Assembly: GCA_900553305.1 (NCBI GenBank)
Contig: USDI01000041.1
Span: 1-14,492, forward strand
Source: an uncultured Lachnospiraceae bacterium
Lineage (GTDB): Bacteria > Bacillota > Clostridia > Lachnospirales > Lachnospiraceae
Direction: 5' to 3'
Length of the DNA stretch: 14,492 nt
The notes below the pieces were generated by a model. That model was not told where the DNA came from. It searched no databases and saw only the letters and a list, made by a program, of their open reading frames with translations. This document shows, piece after piece, positions 1 to 7,571 of this stretch (positions are counted from its first letter, which is position 1; the number at the start of each line of letters is the position of its first letter). A program made the translations under genes and the position numbers.

Positions 1-889
1 CTCTTGTAATCATCTTTTCTGCAAGACGAATACCAAATGTAACTGTCTTTCCAGCGTAACCGCCTTCAATCAGCTTCTTGGATTTAGCCGGAGGAAGTGG
101 AATGCTGTTTCCTGCAACCTTAAGACTTGCAGTATCGCCATTTACTTCTACTGTAGCATCTAAGAAGTTCATCTGAGGTGATCCCATGAATCCTGCTACG
201 AATAAGTTGGTCGGCTTCTCATATAAGTTCTGAGGAGTATCAACCTGCTGGATAACACCATCCTTCATAACAACGATTCTATCACCAAGGGTCATAGCTT
301 CTGTCTGGTCATGTGTTACGTAGATGATGGTTGTACCTAATCTCTGATGTAATTTAGCGATCTCGATACGCATCTGTACACGTAACTTAGCATCCAGGTT
401 GGAAAGAGGTTCGTCCATAAGGAATACCTTAGGATTACGAACGATTGCACGTCCCATAGCAACACGCTGTCTCTGACCACCGGAAAGAGCCTTCGGCTTA
501 CGATCAAGAAGAGCTGTTAAGTCAAGGATCTTAGCTGCTTCCTTAACCATCTTATCAATTTCATCCTTCGGTACTTTTCTTAACTTAAGACCGAAAGCCA
601 TATTGTCATATACAGACATATGAGGATACAGAGCGTAGTTCTGGAATACCATCGCGATATCTCTGTCCTTAGGCTCTACATCGTTAACAACTCTGTCACC
701 GATCTTTAATTCACCGGAAGAAATATCTTCCAGACCTGCGATCATACGAAGTGTAGTAGACTTACCACATCCTGAAGGTCCAACGAAGATGATGAACTCC
801 TGATCCTTGATTTCAAGGTTGAAATCCTTAACAGCTTCGAATCCGTTAGGATAAACCTTGCAAATATTCTTTAATGATAAACTTGACAT
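1..889 (-). CDS. msmX: Sugar ABC transporter ATP-binding protein, MsmX/UgpC type (3' end outside window)
   Basis: This is the nucleotide-binding subunit that powers carbohydrate ABC importers (MalK/MsmX/UgpC family). It acts at the cytoplasmic face of the membrane and in Gram-positives is often shared between several sugar importers. The first 296 residues are visible. They include Walker [10 protein letters not shown] (about 37-45), Q-loop Q83, signature LSGGQR (135-140), Walker B VFLMDE (155-160), D-loop SNLDA (163-167) and switch H193. The C-terminal OB-type regulatory domain has begun (from about 240) and runs off the window; the family is usually about 360-380 aa. The ATG at 889-887 is preceded by a perfect AAGGAGG (899-905). 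No permease or binding-protein gene is adjacent, which fits a shared ATPase. The symbol msmX is a family-level choice; ugpC or msmK would be equally defensible. Confidence 0.93.
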   Translation of the reverse strand, partial: MSSLSLKNICKVYPNGFEAVKDFNLEIKDQEFIIFVGPSGCGKSTTLRMIAGLEDISSGELKIGDRVVNDVEPKDRDIAMVFQNYALYPHMSVYDNMAFGLKLRKVPKDEIDKMVKEAAKILDLTALLDRKPKALSGGQRQRVAMGRAIVRNPKVFLMDEPLSNLDAKLRVQMRIEIAKLHQRLGTTIIYVTHDQTEAMTLGDRIVVMKDGVIQQVDTPQNLYEKPTNLFVAGFMGSPQMNFLDATVEVNGDTASLKVAGNSIPLPPAKSKKLIEGGYAGKTVTFGIRLAEKMITR

Positions 890-937
890 TTTTATTTGCC
901 TCCTTAAAAATTAGTTACATCTTTAAAATCTATGTTT

Positions 938-966
938 AGTATACATGAGATTGTACTTTTTGACTA
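938..966 (-). promoter_or_regulatory. Putative sigma-A promoter of the msmX-type gene
   Basis: Read on the minus strand, TAGTCA (961-966, 4/6 to the -35 consensus) and TATACT (938-943, 5/6 to the -10 consensus) are separated by exactly 17 bp. Transcription would start near 931 and give a leader of about 40 nt ending in the AAGGAGG site. The roughly 200-bp gap to the upstream diguanylate cyclase gene also argues that the ATPase has its own promoter. No catabolite-repression (cre) palindrome was recognised here. Confidence 0.5.
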
Positions 967-1089
967 TGCCACTATTCCACAAATATTTTTCTGTCCATTG
1001 TAAAAAGTGTTGAAAATCCGGTAGGTTTTCCGGTCGTCACAGCAAGTTGACTAAAAAAGTATTTTTTTCATAGGCAGATTGTACATGTA

Positions 1090-2553
1090 CTATTTCCGGT
1101 CGCGGTCATCAAAGAATGCGAGCTGGTTTTTGCCCCGTTTCTTTGCCTTGTAGAGTGCGGCATCGGCTGCCTTATACAAAGTTTCAAAGTCAGCGCCATC
1201 CGCCGGGAATACGGCTGCACCGATACTGGCCGTTGCAGCATACTTCACATAATCGCCAACCTGGAAATGCTTGAAAAAGTATTCCAGCTTCTGTGCCTCA
1301 CGAATCGTATTACTGTCATCTTTGAGGTTCTTCAAAAAGATCGTAAATTCATCGCCACCGGTCCGTCCGATAATATCGGTCACTCGGAAGTTCACACCGA
1401 TCTGTTTTCCAAGTTCCCGCAGTACCTCATCACCGAAAGCATGCCCCATCGTATCATTGATCTTCTTAAAATTATCAATATCCAATACGAACATGACGGC
1501 CAGCGAATTCGGATATTGCTCCATGTATTCCTTAATCCGGCGTTCGGTTGCAAGTTTATTGCCAAGACCGGTCAGCAGATCACTGTCTGCCTTTTCCTTA
1601 AGCTGCTTATTGCTCTTTGCCGCAGTAAGACGTGCTATAAAGTTAATTGCCGCAACCAGCAGACCTCCGAGAAAAGTGGTAAAGATAATCCAGCCAAGTC
1701 TTGTCATAAGCTTCTTTGCCTGACGCTGTTCCATATTGTCCACATAGGTCTGATTGACTCCTGCAACCAGAGACCATTGGCCCACCGGTGCATAAACAAC
1801 CGTTCTTTGTTCTCCGTCTACAGTAACTGCAAGGCATCCCGTGTGACCGTCGCCTGCTTTCTGTCTGGCAATCGTTGCCTTTGTCAGATCCGTCTTATCC
1901 ACATTTCCCCAGAAATCTCTCGTTTTAAAGAATGTAGAGGTTTCATCTGTTGTAACAATCACGTGTCCGTTTTCATCCAAAAGCGTAGCAAATGTTGCAC
2001 TGTCAAACGCATCCTTCACAACGATCATACTGCAAATCTTCTGAATCGGATAATACAACACAATCTTCTGTTCCTGCCCTTCTGCAGGAACAACCATTAA
2101 AACTGCATCTGTTCCGGTAATCATGTCATTGCTCACATAGCGGTAAGAAAACTGTGTTGCTTCGCTTACCCACTCATAGTAGTCAGCATCCTTAAGCAGT
2201 AAGGTTCTGCCATCGTGAAGAATGGCGCTGCCATCGGGCCGGCACACCAGCGCTTCGGAAACTCCGGTCTGTTCGACTGCAAGATTCAGCAATTCCTTTA
2301 CCTCTCCGGGCTGTCCGGTACCGGATGATGCGATCGAGCAGATCATTTTCCCCACCGTATGGATTTTTTCTAATTCCTGCCCAAGCTTTGCTGCGTAAAG
2401 CTCTACCTCATTCTGCATACTCCGTTCAAAGTTGCTGGCAATTCCCGCATTCACAGATTTGGAAAAATTTGCAAACAGCACAGCCAGTACGGAAAATAAA
2501 ACAATTAACGGGCAGATCCATTGGAATAAAATCTTTTTCCATTCGTTCTTCAT
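1090..2553 (-). CDS. Membrane diguanylate cyclase with extracytoplasmic sensor and GGDEF domain
   Basis: It probably makes the second messenger cyclic di-GMP from two GTP in response to an extracellular signal. The 487-aa protein has a membrane segment at about 8-29 and an extracytoplasmic region at about 30-285, compatible in size and position with a dCache-type ligand sensor. A second membrane segment follows at about 286-308, then a GGDEF domain from about 320. The start motif DSDLLTGLGNK (323-333), LDIDNFKKIND (357-367) and the intact active-site GGDEF (399-403) are all present. RVTD (390-393) lies five residues before GGDEF, the canonical position of the RxxD inhibitory I-site, so product feedback inhibition is expected. 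No EAL domain is present. The ATG follows GGGAGA at suitable spacing. It lies 58 bp downstream of the DUF624 gene and may be co-transcribed with it. The ligand is unknown; the Cache assignment rests on architecture only. Confidence 0.93.
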   Translation of the reverse strand: MKNEWKKILFQWICPLIVLFSVLAVLFANFSKSVNAGIASNFERSMQNEVELYAAKLGQELEKIHTVGKMICSIASSGTGQPGEVKELLNLAVEQTGVSEALVCRPDGSAILHDGRTLLLKDADYYEWVSEATQFSYRYVSNDMITGTDAVLMVVPAEGQEQKIVLYYPIQKICSMIVVKDAFDSATFATLLDENGHVIVTTDETSTFFKTRDFWGNVDKTDLTKATIARQKAGDGHTGCLAVTVDGEQRTVVYAPVGQWSLVAGVNQTYVDNMEQRQAKKLMTRLGWIIFTTFLGGLLVAAINFIARLTAAKSNKQLKEKADSDLLTGLGNKLATERRIKEYMEQYPNSLAVMFVLDIDNFKKINDTMGHAFGDEVLRELGKQIGVNFRVTDIIGRTGGDEFTIFLKNLKDDSNTIREAQKLEYFFKHFQVGDYVKYAATASIGAAVFPADGADFETLYKAADAALYKAKKRGKNQLAFFDDRDRK

Positions 2554-2611
2554 AATATTCTCCCATACACACCGGATAATTATTCTTATGCCTTCCCAGT
2601 TCCTACTATCC

Positions 2612-3373
2612 CTATTCTTCCGACGTTTCCTTTGTTTCTTCTATTCCCTCAGCAGAGCCTTCCCCTGCTGTTACATCCTTCTCCTGCGTGTCTATTGCTT
2701 CTGCAGTTTCCGCGCCTTCCTCTACCGGTACGGTCCAGTCATCGGCATCCTTCACATCCTGTTCCGGCTCAAACTTTTTGAAGGTCTTATTATATAAAAA
2801 TGCATTCAACAGTGCCGGACCGGACATTCCGAAACAGAAGGTGACCGGCATGATCTGCGGCACCCAGAAAATAATAATGAGCGGCAACGCCCAGCACGCT
2901 ACCATCAATATGGTCTTGGGAAGAATCATAATTCCCATCAGTGCAGAGTTCTTAAGTGTCATCTTTACACTGTTATCAAATTTCGCCAGCAACGGAAAAG
3001 CCAGCGTCAGTGCAAGTACCGCCAGAATGGCAACACCGATTAGCAAAAGGTTCATCCAGGACGGAAGACTGTTTTCCGCATTCCGGATTACCCAGAAGTC
3101 CGCTGCAAAAATAATAATCAGTACAACTTCAATCAGCCAGATCCCCGTTGCCTGCTTGAAATTCTCTTTAAAAGATTTAAAAAAGCTTTTTACAATGTAG
3201 CATTCTTCATCACGTACAATCTTAAGCACTACATAATGCAGCGCTGTCATGGATGCTCCAACCGTAATAATCGGCAGACAACAGAAAAATGCCAAAAGAT
3301 TTACAATAATCAGATCGGCCATTTTGGTTAAGGCAACCATGACCGGACTGTCCAGATTAAAAAAACGTCCCAT
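2612..3373 (-). CDS. DUF624 (YesL-type) integral membrane protein
   Basis: A 253-aa polytopic membrane protein. The N-terminus (GRFFNLDSP, then hydrophobic segments with a CLPIITVGAS-type turn at 32-41 and an EECYIVKSFFKSFKENFKQA stretch at 56-75) is typical of DUF624/YesL proteins. Members are often found beside carbohydrate ABC transporter or glycan-use genes, but their biochemical role is unsettled. About five membrane segments are visible, near 20-40, 76-96, 106-130, 148-172 and 174-193. The last 50 or so residues form a hydrophilic, strongly acidic, E/T-rich tail that looks disordered. The ATG is preceded by AAGGAAG. Only 11 bp separate it from the upstream GNAT gene, so the two are probably co-transcribed. 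The family call is from recalled sequence character and is fairly secure; no function is proposed. Confidence 0.85.
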   Translation of the reverse strand: MGRFFNLDSPVMVALTKMADLIIVNLLAFFCCLPIITVGASMTALHYVVLKIVRDEECYIVKSFFKSFKENFKQATGIWLIEVVLIIIFAADFWVIRNAENSLPSWMNLLLIGVAILAVLALTLAFPLLAKFDNSVKMTLKNSALMGIMILPKTILMVACWALPLIIIFWVPQIMPVTFCFGMSGPALLNAFLYNKTFKKFEPEQDVKDADDWTVPVEEGAETAEAIDTQEKDVTAGEGSAEGIEETKETSEE

Positions 3374-3384
3374 TTTCTCTTCCT

Positions 3385-3867
3385 TTATAAGTTTAGTCTC
3401 ATTGGGGTATAGATGATGCCGCTGCTGTGTGTCTGCAGTCCGACATCGTGAAACCCGATTTTGTGGTAAAACCCGACAGCATACGGTGATGCATTCACCG
3501 ATACGGCCGTCTTACCAAGCTCCTGTTTTACATAATCGTCCATTGCCATGATAAGGCTCCGTCCGATTCCCCGATAATGATACTCTTTATCTACAAATAA
3601 CAGCGAAATATGACTCTCGTTCCGGAGTGCAATCATGCCGACCATACGCTCTCCGTCATAAGCTCCCATCACCTGATACATTCCTCTGTCGAACATTCTC
3701 TTCAGATTCGTGTCGGTAATAAAGTCCTTAAAATTCGCTATTCCCTCTTCTGAATAATCCGCAGCCTCAAACTTTAAAAATGTTTTCCAGGCCAGCGCCA
3801 TAGCGTCATCCCATTCGTTCTGTCCGATGAAACGGACCTCATAGGATGTATCGTTTTCCCTGATCAT
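3385..3867 (-). CDS. GNAT family N-acetyltransferase
   Basis: A 160-aa single-domain protein with the GNAT fold signature. It would transfer an acetyl group from acetyl-CoA to an amine on an unknown substrate in the cytoplasm. The central strand ISLLFVDKEY (87-96) leads into the acetyl-CoA pyrophosphate-binding loop HYRGIGRSLI (97-106), a variant of the usual R/Q-x-x-G-x-G/A with His in the first position. The later segment SPYAVGFYHKIGFHDVG (127-143) is the typical C-terminal motif, with the Tyr often used as general acid in this fold. The ATG is preceded by AAAGGA. It lies 74 bp downstream of the small membrane-anchored protein gene and 11 bp upstream of the DUF624 gene. The substrate cannot be inferred from context. 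Confidence 0.88.
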   Translation of the reverse strand: MIRENDTSYEVRFIGQNEWDDAMALAWKTFLKFEAADYSEEGIANFKDFITDTNLKRMFDRGMYQVMGAYDGERMVGMIALRNESHISLLFVDKEYHYRGIGRSLIMAMDDYVKQELGKTAVSVNASPYAVGFYHKIGFHDVGLQTHSSGIIYTPMRLNL

Positions 3868-3941
3868 ATTATAGTCCTTTTTCAGCCAAACGTCTAGTCC
3901 TTTGGTACTATCATTTTCTCATTTAGAGTAACTTTCTACTC

Positions 3942-4478
3942 TCATTTAAAAATTCCCTGTAAGGTATCCGTCACAGACTCTTTCAGATAATCCGTAAAGC
4001 TGTCTACTGCATTGGAAGCAGCATCCTTGACCGCATTCGTCACAGCTTCATTCACATGATCCACACAGTCCTCCCCGTACTTTTCATAAAGGCTCTTTGC
4101 CTCATCAATTACGGTGTCCGGTGAAAAGCCGAATTGCTCGAGCTGATCCACCGTATCCACAATTTTCTGTGCATCCGCTTCACTGATTTCCACACCGAAC
4201 TGCTCTTTGCCTTCCTGCAACGCATCCTTCAGGCCTTCCTGTGAATCGAGTGCTCCGCTGTCAATCTTGTCCTTGACAAAATCAAGCACCTGATTTGCAG
4301 TATCCGCATCCACGTTCTTCACAAGCTGCCCGAACTGGCCCGTTACTTCTCCTACTGCCGCGGAATAATCCACGGAAGAGCTTTCCTTCTGTGCCGTATA
4401 ACGCTGCCCGAGCACGACCATATAGCCCGCTGCTCCCAGCATCAGGACAAATAATAAACATAAGAAAAACTTTTTCAC
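3942..4478 (-). CDS. Membrane-anchored helical protein of unknown function
   Basis: I do not recognise this 178-aa protein with confidence. It starts KKFFLCLLFVLMLGAAGYMVVLG (2-24), an uncleaved signal anchor or signal peptide, with no lipobox. The rest is acidic and strongly helical, with repeated short amphipathic stretches. The segment around EQFGVEISEADAQKIVDTVD (92-111), followed by a VIDEAKSLYEKYGED-like stretch, faintly recalls DUF1002-type secreted proteins; this is only a resemblance. I chose the GTG at 4478-4476. It overlaps the stop of the upstream hydrolase as TAGTG and has AGAGGAG (4484-4490) at good spacing. An ATG 30 bp upstream (4508) would add ten hydrophilic residues before the signal segment and lacks that site. 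The overlap implies translational coupling with the hydrolase. Confidence 0.8.
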   Translation of the reverse strand: MKKFFLCLLFVLMLGAAGYMVVLGQRYTAQKESSSVDYSAAVGEVTGQFGQLVKNVDADTANQVLDFVKDKIDSGALDSQEGLKDALQEGKEQFGVEISEADAQKIVDTVDQLEQFGFSPDTVIDEAKSLYEKYGEDCVDHVNEAVTNAVKDAASNAVDSFTDYLKESVTDTLQGIFK

Positions 4479-5416
4479 TAATACTCCTCTACGCGCTCCA
4501 TAACCCATGCATAGATGTCATCAAAAATCTGCTGTTTTATGGGCTCATTCAAGATTTCGTGCCGGCAGCCTTCATACAGCTTCAGGGAAGTCCGCTTCAT
4601 TCCGGCCTTCTTAAAGTCCTCCTGTGCCTTGCGTACGCCCTCACCGTAATTTCCGACCGGATCATCTGTTCCTGCAATGAACAGAACCGGCAGGTCCTTC
4701 GGCATCTCTTTCAGGTTTTCTTCCTTGTTCAGGCGGTCCAACAGGGTAAACAGGGTCCGGAAGCCATTTAACGTAAAGGTGAAGCCACACATCGGCTCAT
4801 CCAGATACTTCTTAACTTCCTTTTCATCCGTACAAAGCCAGTCAAAGGCTGTTGCTGCTTCCACGATTTTCTTATTATAATTACCAAATGCCAGCTTATC
4901 GATTCCCTTCGCCACATGATCGGCTCTGAGGAAAAGACGCTGTACACGTTCGATCATCAGGCAAAGCTTCACCAGAGCTTTCGGCTGTGAACCGGTTCCA
5001 CAGATAATCGCACCCTGAATTCCCGTACCGTAACGGAACAGATAGTTTCTGGTGATAAAGGAACCCATGCTGTGTCCTAAGATCACGTACGGGATTCCCG
5101 GATACTCCTCCTGATTCATCTTTTTCAGACGATGTACATCCCGCACAACAACCGTTGCCGGATCCTGTTCACAGAAAAACCCATATTTCCCGTTTTCACC
5201 GACACTTTTGCCATGTCCGAGATGGTCTTCTCCGGTAACCATGATCCCCTTCTCCCCCAGATACATAGCCATCGGCTCATACCGTTCCACGAATTCCGCC
5301 ATTCCGTGGACAACCTGTAAGATACAACAGATTTTGCCCTCCGGAACCCAGCGCACTGCGTGGATCTTGGATTTTCCATCCCTTGAATCAAATAAAAACT
5401 CTTCTTTTTTAACCAT
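4478..5416 (-). CDS. Alpha/beta hydrolase, monoacylglycerol lipase / lysophospholipase-like (serine aminopeptidase S33 type)
   Basis: A 312-aa alpha/beta hydrolase of the kind annotated as lysophospholipase (PldB-like) or Hydrolase_4. It probably cleaves an ester of a lipid or similar substrate. The nucleophile elbow is GHSMGS with S116. The acid is probably D252 in AGTDDPVG (248-255) and the base H286 in GCRHEILNE (283-291). The oxyanion-side sequence VVHGMAEFVERYE (35-47) and the DHLGHGKS motif (64-71) are also typical of the monoglyceride-lipase-like branch. There is no signal peptide, so it is expected to be cytoplasmic. The start codon has a GGGGG-type site upstream and lies 23 bp after metG, so read-through from metG is likely. 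Its stop overlaps the GTG of the membrane-anchored gene by one base. The exact substrate is unknown. Confidence 0.9.
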   Translation of the reverse strand: MVKKEEFLFDSRDGKSKIHAVRWVPEGKICCILQVVHGMAEFVERYEPMAMYLGEKGIMVTGEDHLGHGKSVGENGKYGFFCEQDPATVVVRDVHRLKKMNQEEYPGIPYVILGHSMGSFITRNYLFRYGTGIQGAIICGTGSQPKALVKLCLMIERVQRLFLRADHVAKGIDKLAFGNYNKKIVEAATAFDWLCTDEKEVKKYLDEPMCGFTFTLNGFRTLFTLLDRLNKEENLKEMPKDLPVLFIAGTDDPVGNYGEGVRKAQEDFKKAGMKRTSLKLYEGCRHEILNEPIKQQIFDDIYAWVMERVEEY

Positions 5417-5439
5417 AAGCGCCCCCGCAACCTGATGTT

Positions 5440-7413
5440 TTAGCTGATTTCTGCTCCTGCAGGCATATCCTTCTCCGGTGTCAGAAGTGCCAGATTACCC
5501 TCTGCATCTTCTGCGCAAAGCAGCATTCCTTCCGAAAGAACTCCTGCAAGCTTCGCAGGCTTTAAGTTCACCAGAACCATCACCTTCTTACCCACCATCT
5601 CTTCTGCACTGTAGTGCTGCTTGATGCCGGAAACGATCTGCTTTACCTGACTGCCGATCCGTACCTGTGAGCATAAAAGCTTTTTGGACTTCGGAACTTC
5701 CTCACACTTGATAATCTCGCCTACCTGGAATTGCATTTTGGCAAAATCATCAAAGGTAATTTCTTCCTTCGGTTCGATATCAATAACGTTTTCTTCTGCT
5801 GCTTCCCCATTTTCCGCAGCGGCCTGTGCCTTGCGTTCTGCATACATCGCGTTGACCTTTTCCATCACTTCTTCGACCTTCAGTCTTGCAAACAGGATTT
5901 CCGGTTCCGCAGTTACTTTATTTCCACTTTCATATAGACCGAACTTCTCACAGTCTTCAAAGCTTCTGACGGAAGTATTAAGCTGCTGTGCGATCTTCTT
6001 TGCGGTAGAAGGCATGAACGGCTCAAGTAAAGATGCGCCAATGGCAATACTTTCTACCAGATTGTACAGAACAGTGGAAAGGCGGTCCAGATTGGCCTCA
6101 TCCTTGGCAAGCACCCACGGCTCTGTTTCATCAATATATTTGTTGCAGCGTTTGAACAGTGCAAAGATCTCGGTAATGGCATCTGCCACACGCAGCTCGT
6201 CCATCTTCGCAGATACTCTCTTAAAGGTGCCTGTTACGACTGTCTTAAGGTCTTCATCCATCTCACCGGTAACGTGCTTATCTGCTACCACGCCGCCAAA
6301 ATATTTATTGCTCATGGAAATCGTACGGTTTACCAGATTGCCAAGTGTATTGGCAAGCTCGGCATTGGTACGCTCCGTTACAAGCTCCCATGTAATGTTA
6401 CCATCGTTATCAAACGGCATCTCATGCAGTACATAGTAACGGACAGCATCGACGCCAAAGAAGTCTACCAGGTCATCGGCATAAATCACATTTCCCTTGG
6501 ACTTACTCATCTTATCGTTGTTCATCAATAACCACGGATGACCAAATACCTGCTTCGGCAGTGGCTCGCCCAGTGCCATCAGGAAAATCGGCCAGTAAAT
6601 GGTATGGAAACGGATAATATCCTTACCGATCAGATGAAGGTCTGCGGGCCATAGCTTCTTATACTGCTCGGAGCTGTTGCCCTCACAGTCATAACCAATA
6701 CCTGTGATATAGTTCGTGAGTGCATCCAGCCATACATAAATGACATGCTTGTCATCAAAATCTACCGGAATTCCCCACTTAAAGGAGGTTCTCGATACAC
6801 ACAGATCCTGCAGTCCCGGTAATAAGAAGTTGTTCATCATTTCATTCTTACGGGACACTGGCTGGATAAATTCCGGATGGGTATTGATATGCTCAATCAG
6901 GCGATCTGCATATTTGCTCATCTTAAAAAAGTATGCCTCTTCCTTCGCAGGCTTTACTTCTCTTCCACAGTCCGGACACTTGCCATCCTTTAACTGGGAT
7001 TCGGTCCAGAAGGATTCACACGGTGTACAGTACATTCCTTCATAGGATCCTTTATAAATATCGCCCTGATCATACAGTCTCTTGAAAATCTTCTGTACCT
7101 GCTTCTCATGCGGCTCGTCCGTAGTACGGATAAATTTGTCATAAGAAGTATCCATCAGATCCCACAATCTGCGGATCGTTCCGGCTGTCTGATCAACAAA
7201 TTCCTTCGGTGTAATTCCGGCTTCCTGTGCCTTAATCTCGATCTTCTGGCCATGCTCATCGGTTCCTGTCTGGAAGAACACATCATAGCCGTCTTTTCTC
7301 TTAAATCTGGCAATACTGTCTGCCAGAACAATTTCATAACTGTTTCCTATATGCGGTTTCCCTGAGGTATACGCAATCGCAGTCGTAATATAATACTTTC
7401 CTTTATTACCCAT
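5440..7413 (-). CDS. metG: Methionyl-tRNA synthetase
   Basis: This enzyme charges tRNA-Met with methionine in the cytoplasm, using ATP. It is a 657-aa class I synthetase. The HIGH-type motif is HIGN (21-24) in SGKPHIGNSYE. A zinc knuckle has four cysteines in two CxxC pairs (129/132 and 146/149). KMSKS is at 301-305, the helical anticodon-binding region follows, and a C-terminal Trbp111-like tRNA-binding domain spans about 553-657. The length matches the long bacterial form with this appended domain. The open frame extends 29 codons upstream to an ATG at 7500, but that extension lies inside the leader hairpin and lacks a Shine-Dalgarno site. The ATG at 7413 has AAAGGA (7419-7424) at ideal spacing, and MGNKGKYYITT is a typical MetRS start. 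A near-consensus promoter drives it, and it heads the run of minus-strand genes to its left. Confidence 0.97.
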   Translation of the reverse strand: MGNKGKYYITTAIAYTSGKPHIGNSYEIVLADSIARFKRKDGYDVFFQTGTDEHGQKIEIKAQEAGITPKEFVDQTAGTIRRLWDLMDTSYDKFIRTTDEPHEKQVQKIFKRLYDQGDIYKGSYEGMYCTPCESFWTESQLKDGKCPDCGREVKPAKEEAYFFKMSKYADRLIEHINTHPEFIQPVSRKNEMMNNFLLPGLQDLCVSRTSFKWGIPVDFDDKHVIYVWLDALTNYITGIGYDCEGNSSEQYKKLWPADLHLIGKDIIRFHTIYWPIFLMALGEPLPKQVFGHPWLLMNNDKMSKSKGNVIYADDLVDFFGVDAVRYYVLHEMPFDNDGNITWELVTERTNAELANTLGNLVNRTISMSNKYFGGVVADKHVTGEMDEDLKTVVTGTFKRVSAKMDELRVADAITEIFALFKRCNKYIDETEPWVLAKDEANLDRLSTVLYNLVESIAIGASLLEPFMPSTAKKIAQQLNTSVRSFEDCEKFGLYESGNKVTAEPEILFARLKVEEVMEKVNAMYAERKAQAAAENGEAAEENVIDIEPKEEITFDDFAKMQFQVGEIIKCEEVPKSKKLLCSQVRIGSQVKQIVSGIKQHYSAEEMVGKKVMVLVNLKPAKLAGVLSEGMLLCAEDAEGNLALLTPEKDMPAGAEIS

Positions 7414-7418
7414 AACGT

Positions 7419-7424
7419 TCCTTT
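7419..7424 (-). promoter_or_regulatory. Ribosome binding site deciding the metG start
   Basis: AAAGGA on the minus strand lies five bases before the ATG at 7413. The alternative in-frame ATG at 7500 has no comparable site. This fixes the metG start. Confidence 0.85.
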
Positions 7425-7427
7425 CCT

Positions 7428-7444
7428 GTGTATTCCTTATACAC
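7428..7444 (-). promoter_or_regulatory. RBS-proximal hairpin in the metG leader
   Basis: A perfect 6-bp stem (GTGTAT with ATACAC) encloses a five-base loop. The loop reads AAGGA in the metG mRNA, itself a Shine-Dalgarno-like sequence. The hairpin ends four bases before the working AAAGGA site. It could influence ribosome loading on metG; that role is inferred. Confidence 0.45.
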
Positions 7445-7450
7445 ATTACG

Positions 7451-7515
7451 TAACTATGCAGATGGAAAGATGCAAACATTCCCGCAAGGCAATTCTGCAT
7501 AACTCTGCATAGTTA
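7451..7515 (-). promoter_or_regulatory. metG 5' leader with 12-bp inverted repeat
   Basis: In the mRNA sense, TAACTATGCAGA (7515 to 7504) and its perfect complement TCTGCATAGTTA (7462 to 7451) can form a 12-bp stem enclosing 41 nt. The first arm begins almost exactly at the transcription start predicted from the -10 box. A second, directly repeated copy of TATGCAGA (7501 to 7494) lies 10 bases after the first and could pair 8 bp with the same 3' arm, so two alternative hairpins are possible. The T-box consensus and a long T-box leader are absent. It could be a regulatory RNA or, at the DNA level, an operator with helically phased repeats. Confidence 0.55.
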
Positions 7516-7520
7516 TCATA

Positions 7521-7549
7521 ATAATATCGAAAATGCCCGGCAATGTCAA
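7521..7549 (-). promoter_or_regulatory. Near-consensus sigma-A promoter of metG
   Basis: Read on the minus strand, a perfect -35 TTGACA (7544-7549) and TATTAT (7521-7526, 5/6 to the -10 consensus) are separated by exactly 17 bp. The predicted start is near 7514-7515, giving a leader of about 100 nt before the ATG at 7413. This is the strongest promoter in the window. Confidence 0.85.
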
Positions 7550-7571
7550 TTCCTCCAGGGAAACTGAAACA

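Noticed and set aside
1019..1034. CCGG...CCGG around an 8-base centre as a terminator for the diguanylate cyclase gene
   Set aside because: The 4-bp arms are self-complementary, the stem is weak and the trailing T stretch is short. No secure terminator was identified in this gap.
1267..2100. Plus-strand open frame of 277 codons opposite the diguanylate cyclase
   Set aside because: It is antisense to a strongly supported GGDEF protein. Its Cys/His-rich, low-complexity translation is typical of a shadow frame.
3868..3896. Perfect TATAAT directly before the small GNAT gene, with TAGACG 17 bp upstream
   Set aside because: The -10 touches the start codon, so transcription would begin inside the gene. 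The sequence is better read as part of the AAAGGA ribosome site region.
3925..3942. AGAGTA/TACTCT hairpin just after the membrane-anchored protein gene
   Set aside because: It is a 6-bp AT-rich stem with no T tract, too weak to call a terminator.
7414..7500. Upstream in-frame ATG at 7500 that would extend MetRS by 29 residues
   Set aside because: It lies inside the leader inverted repeat, has no Shine-Dalgarno site, and the extra residues do not look like MetRS. The ATG at 7413 has an ideal site and a typical N-terminus.
7414..7515. T-box riboswitch controlling metG
   Set aside because: The leader is only about 100 nt and lacks the conserved T-box sequence (AGGGTGG-type) and a terminator/antiterminator pair.
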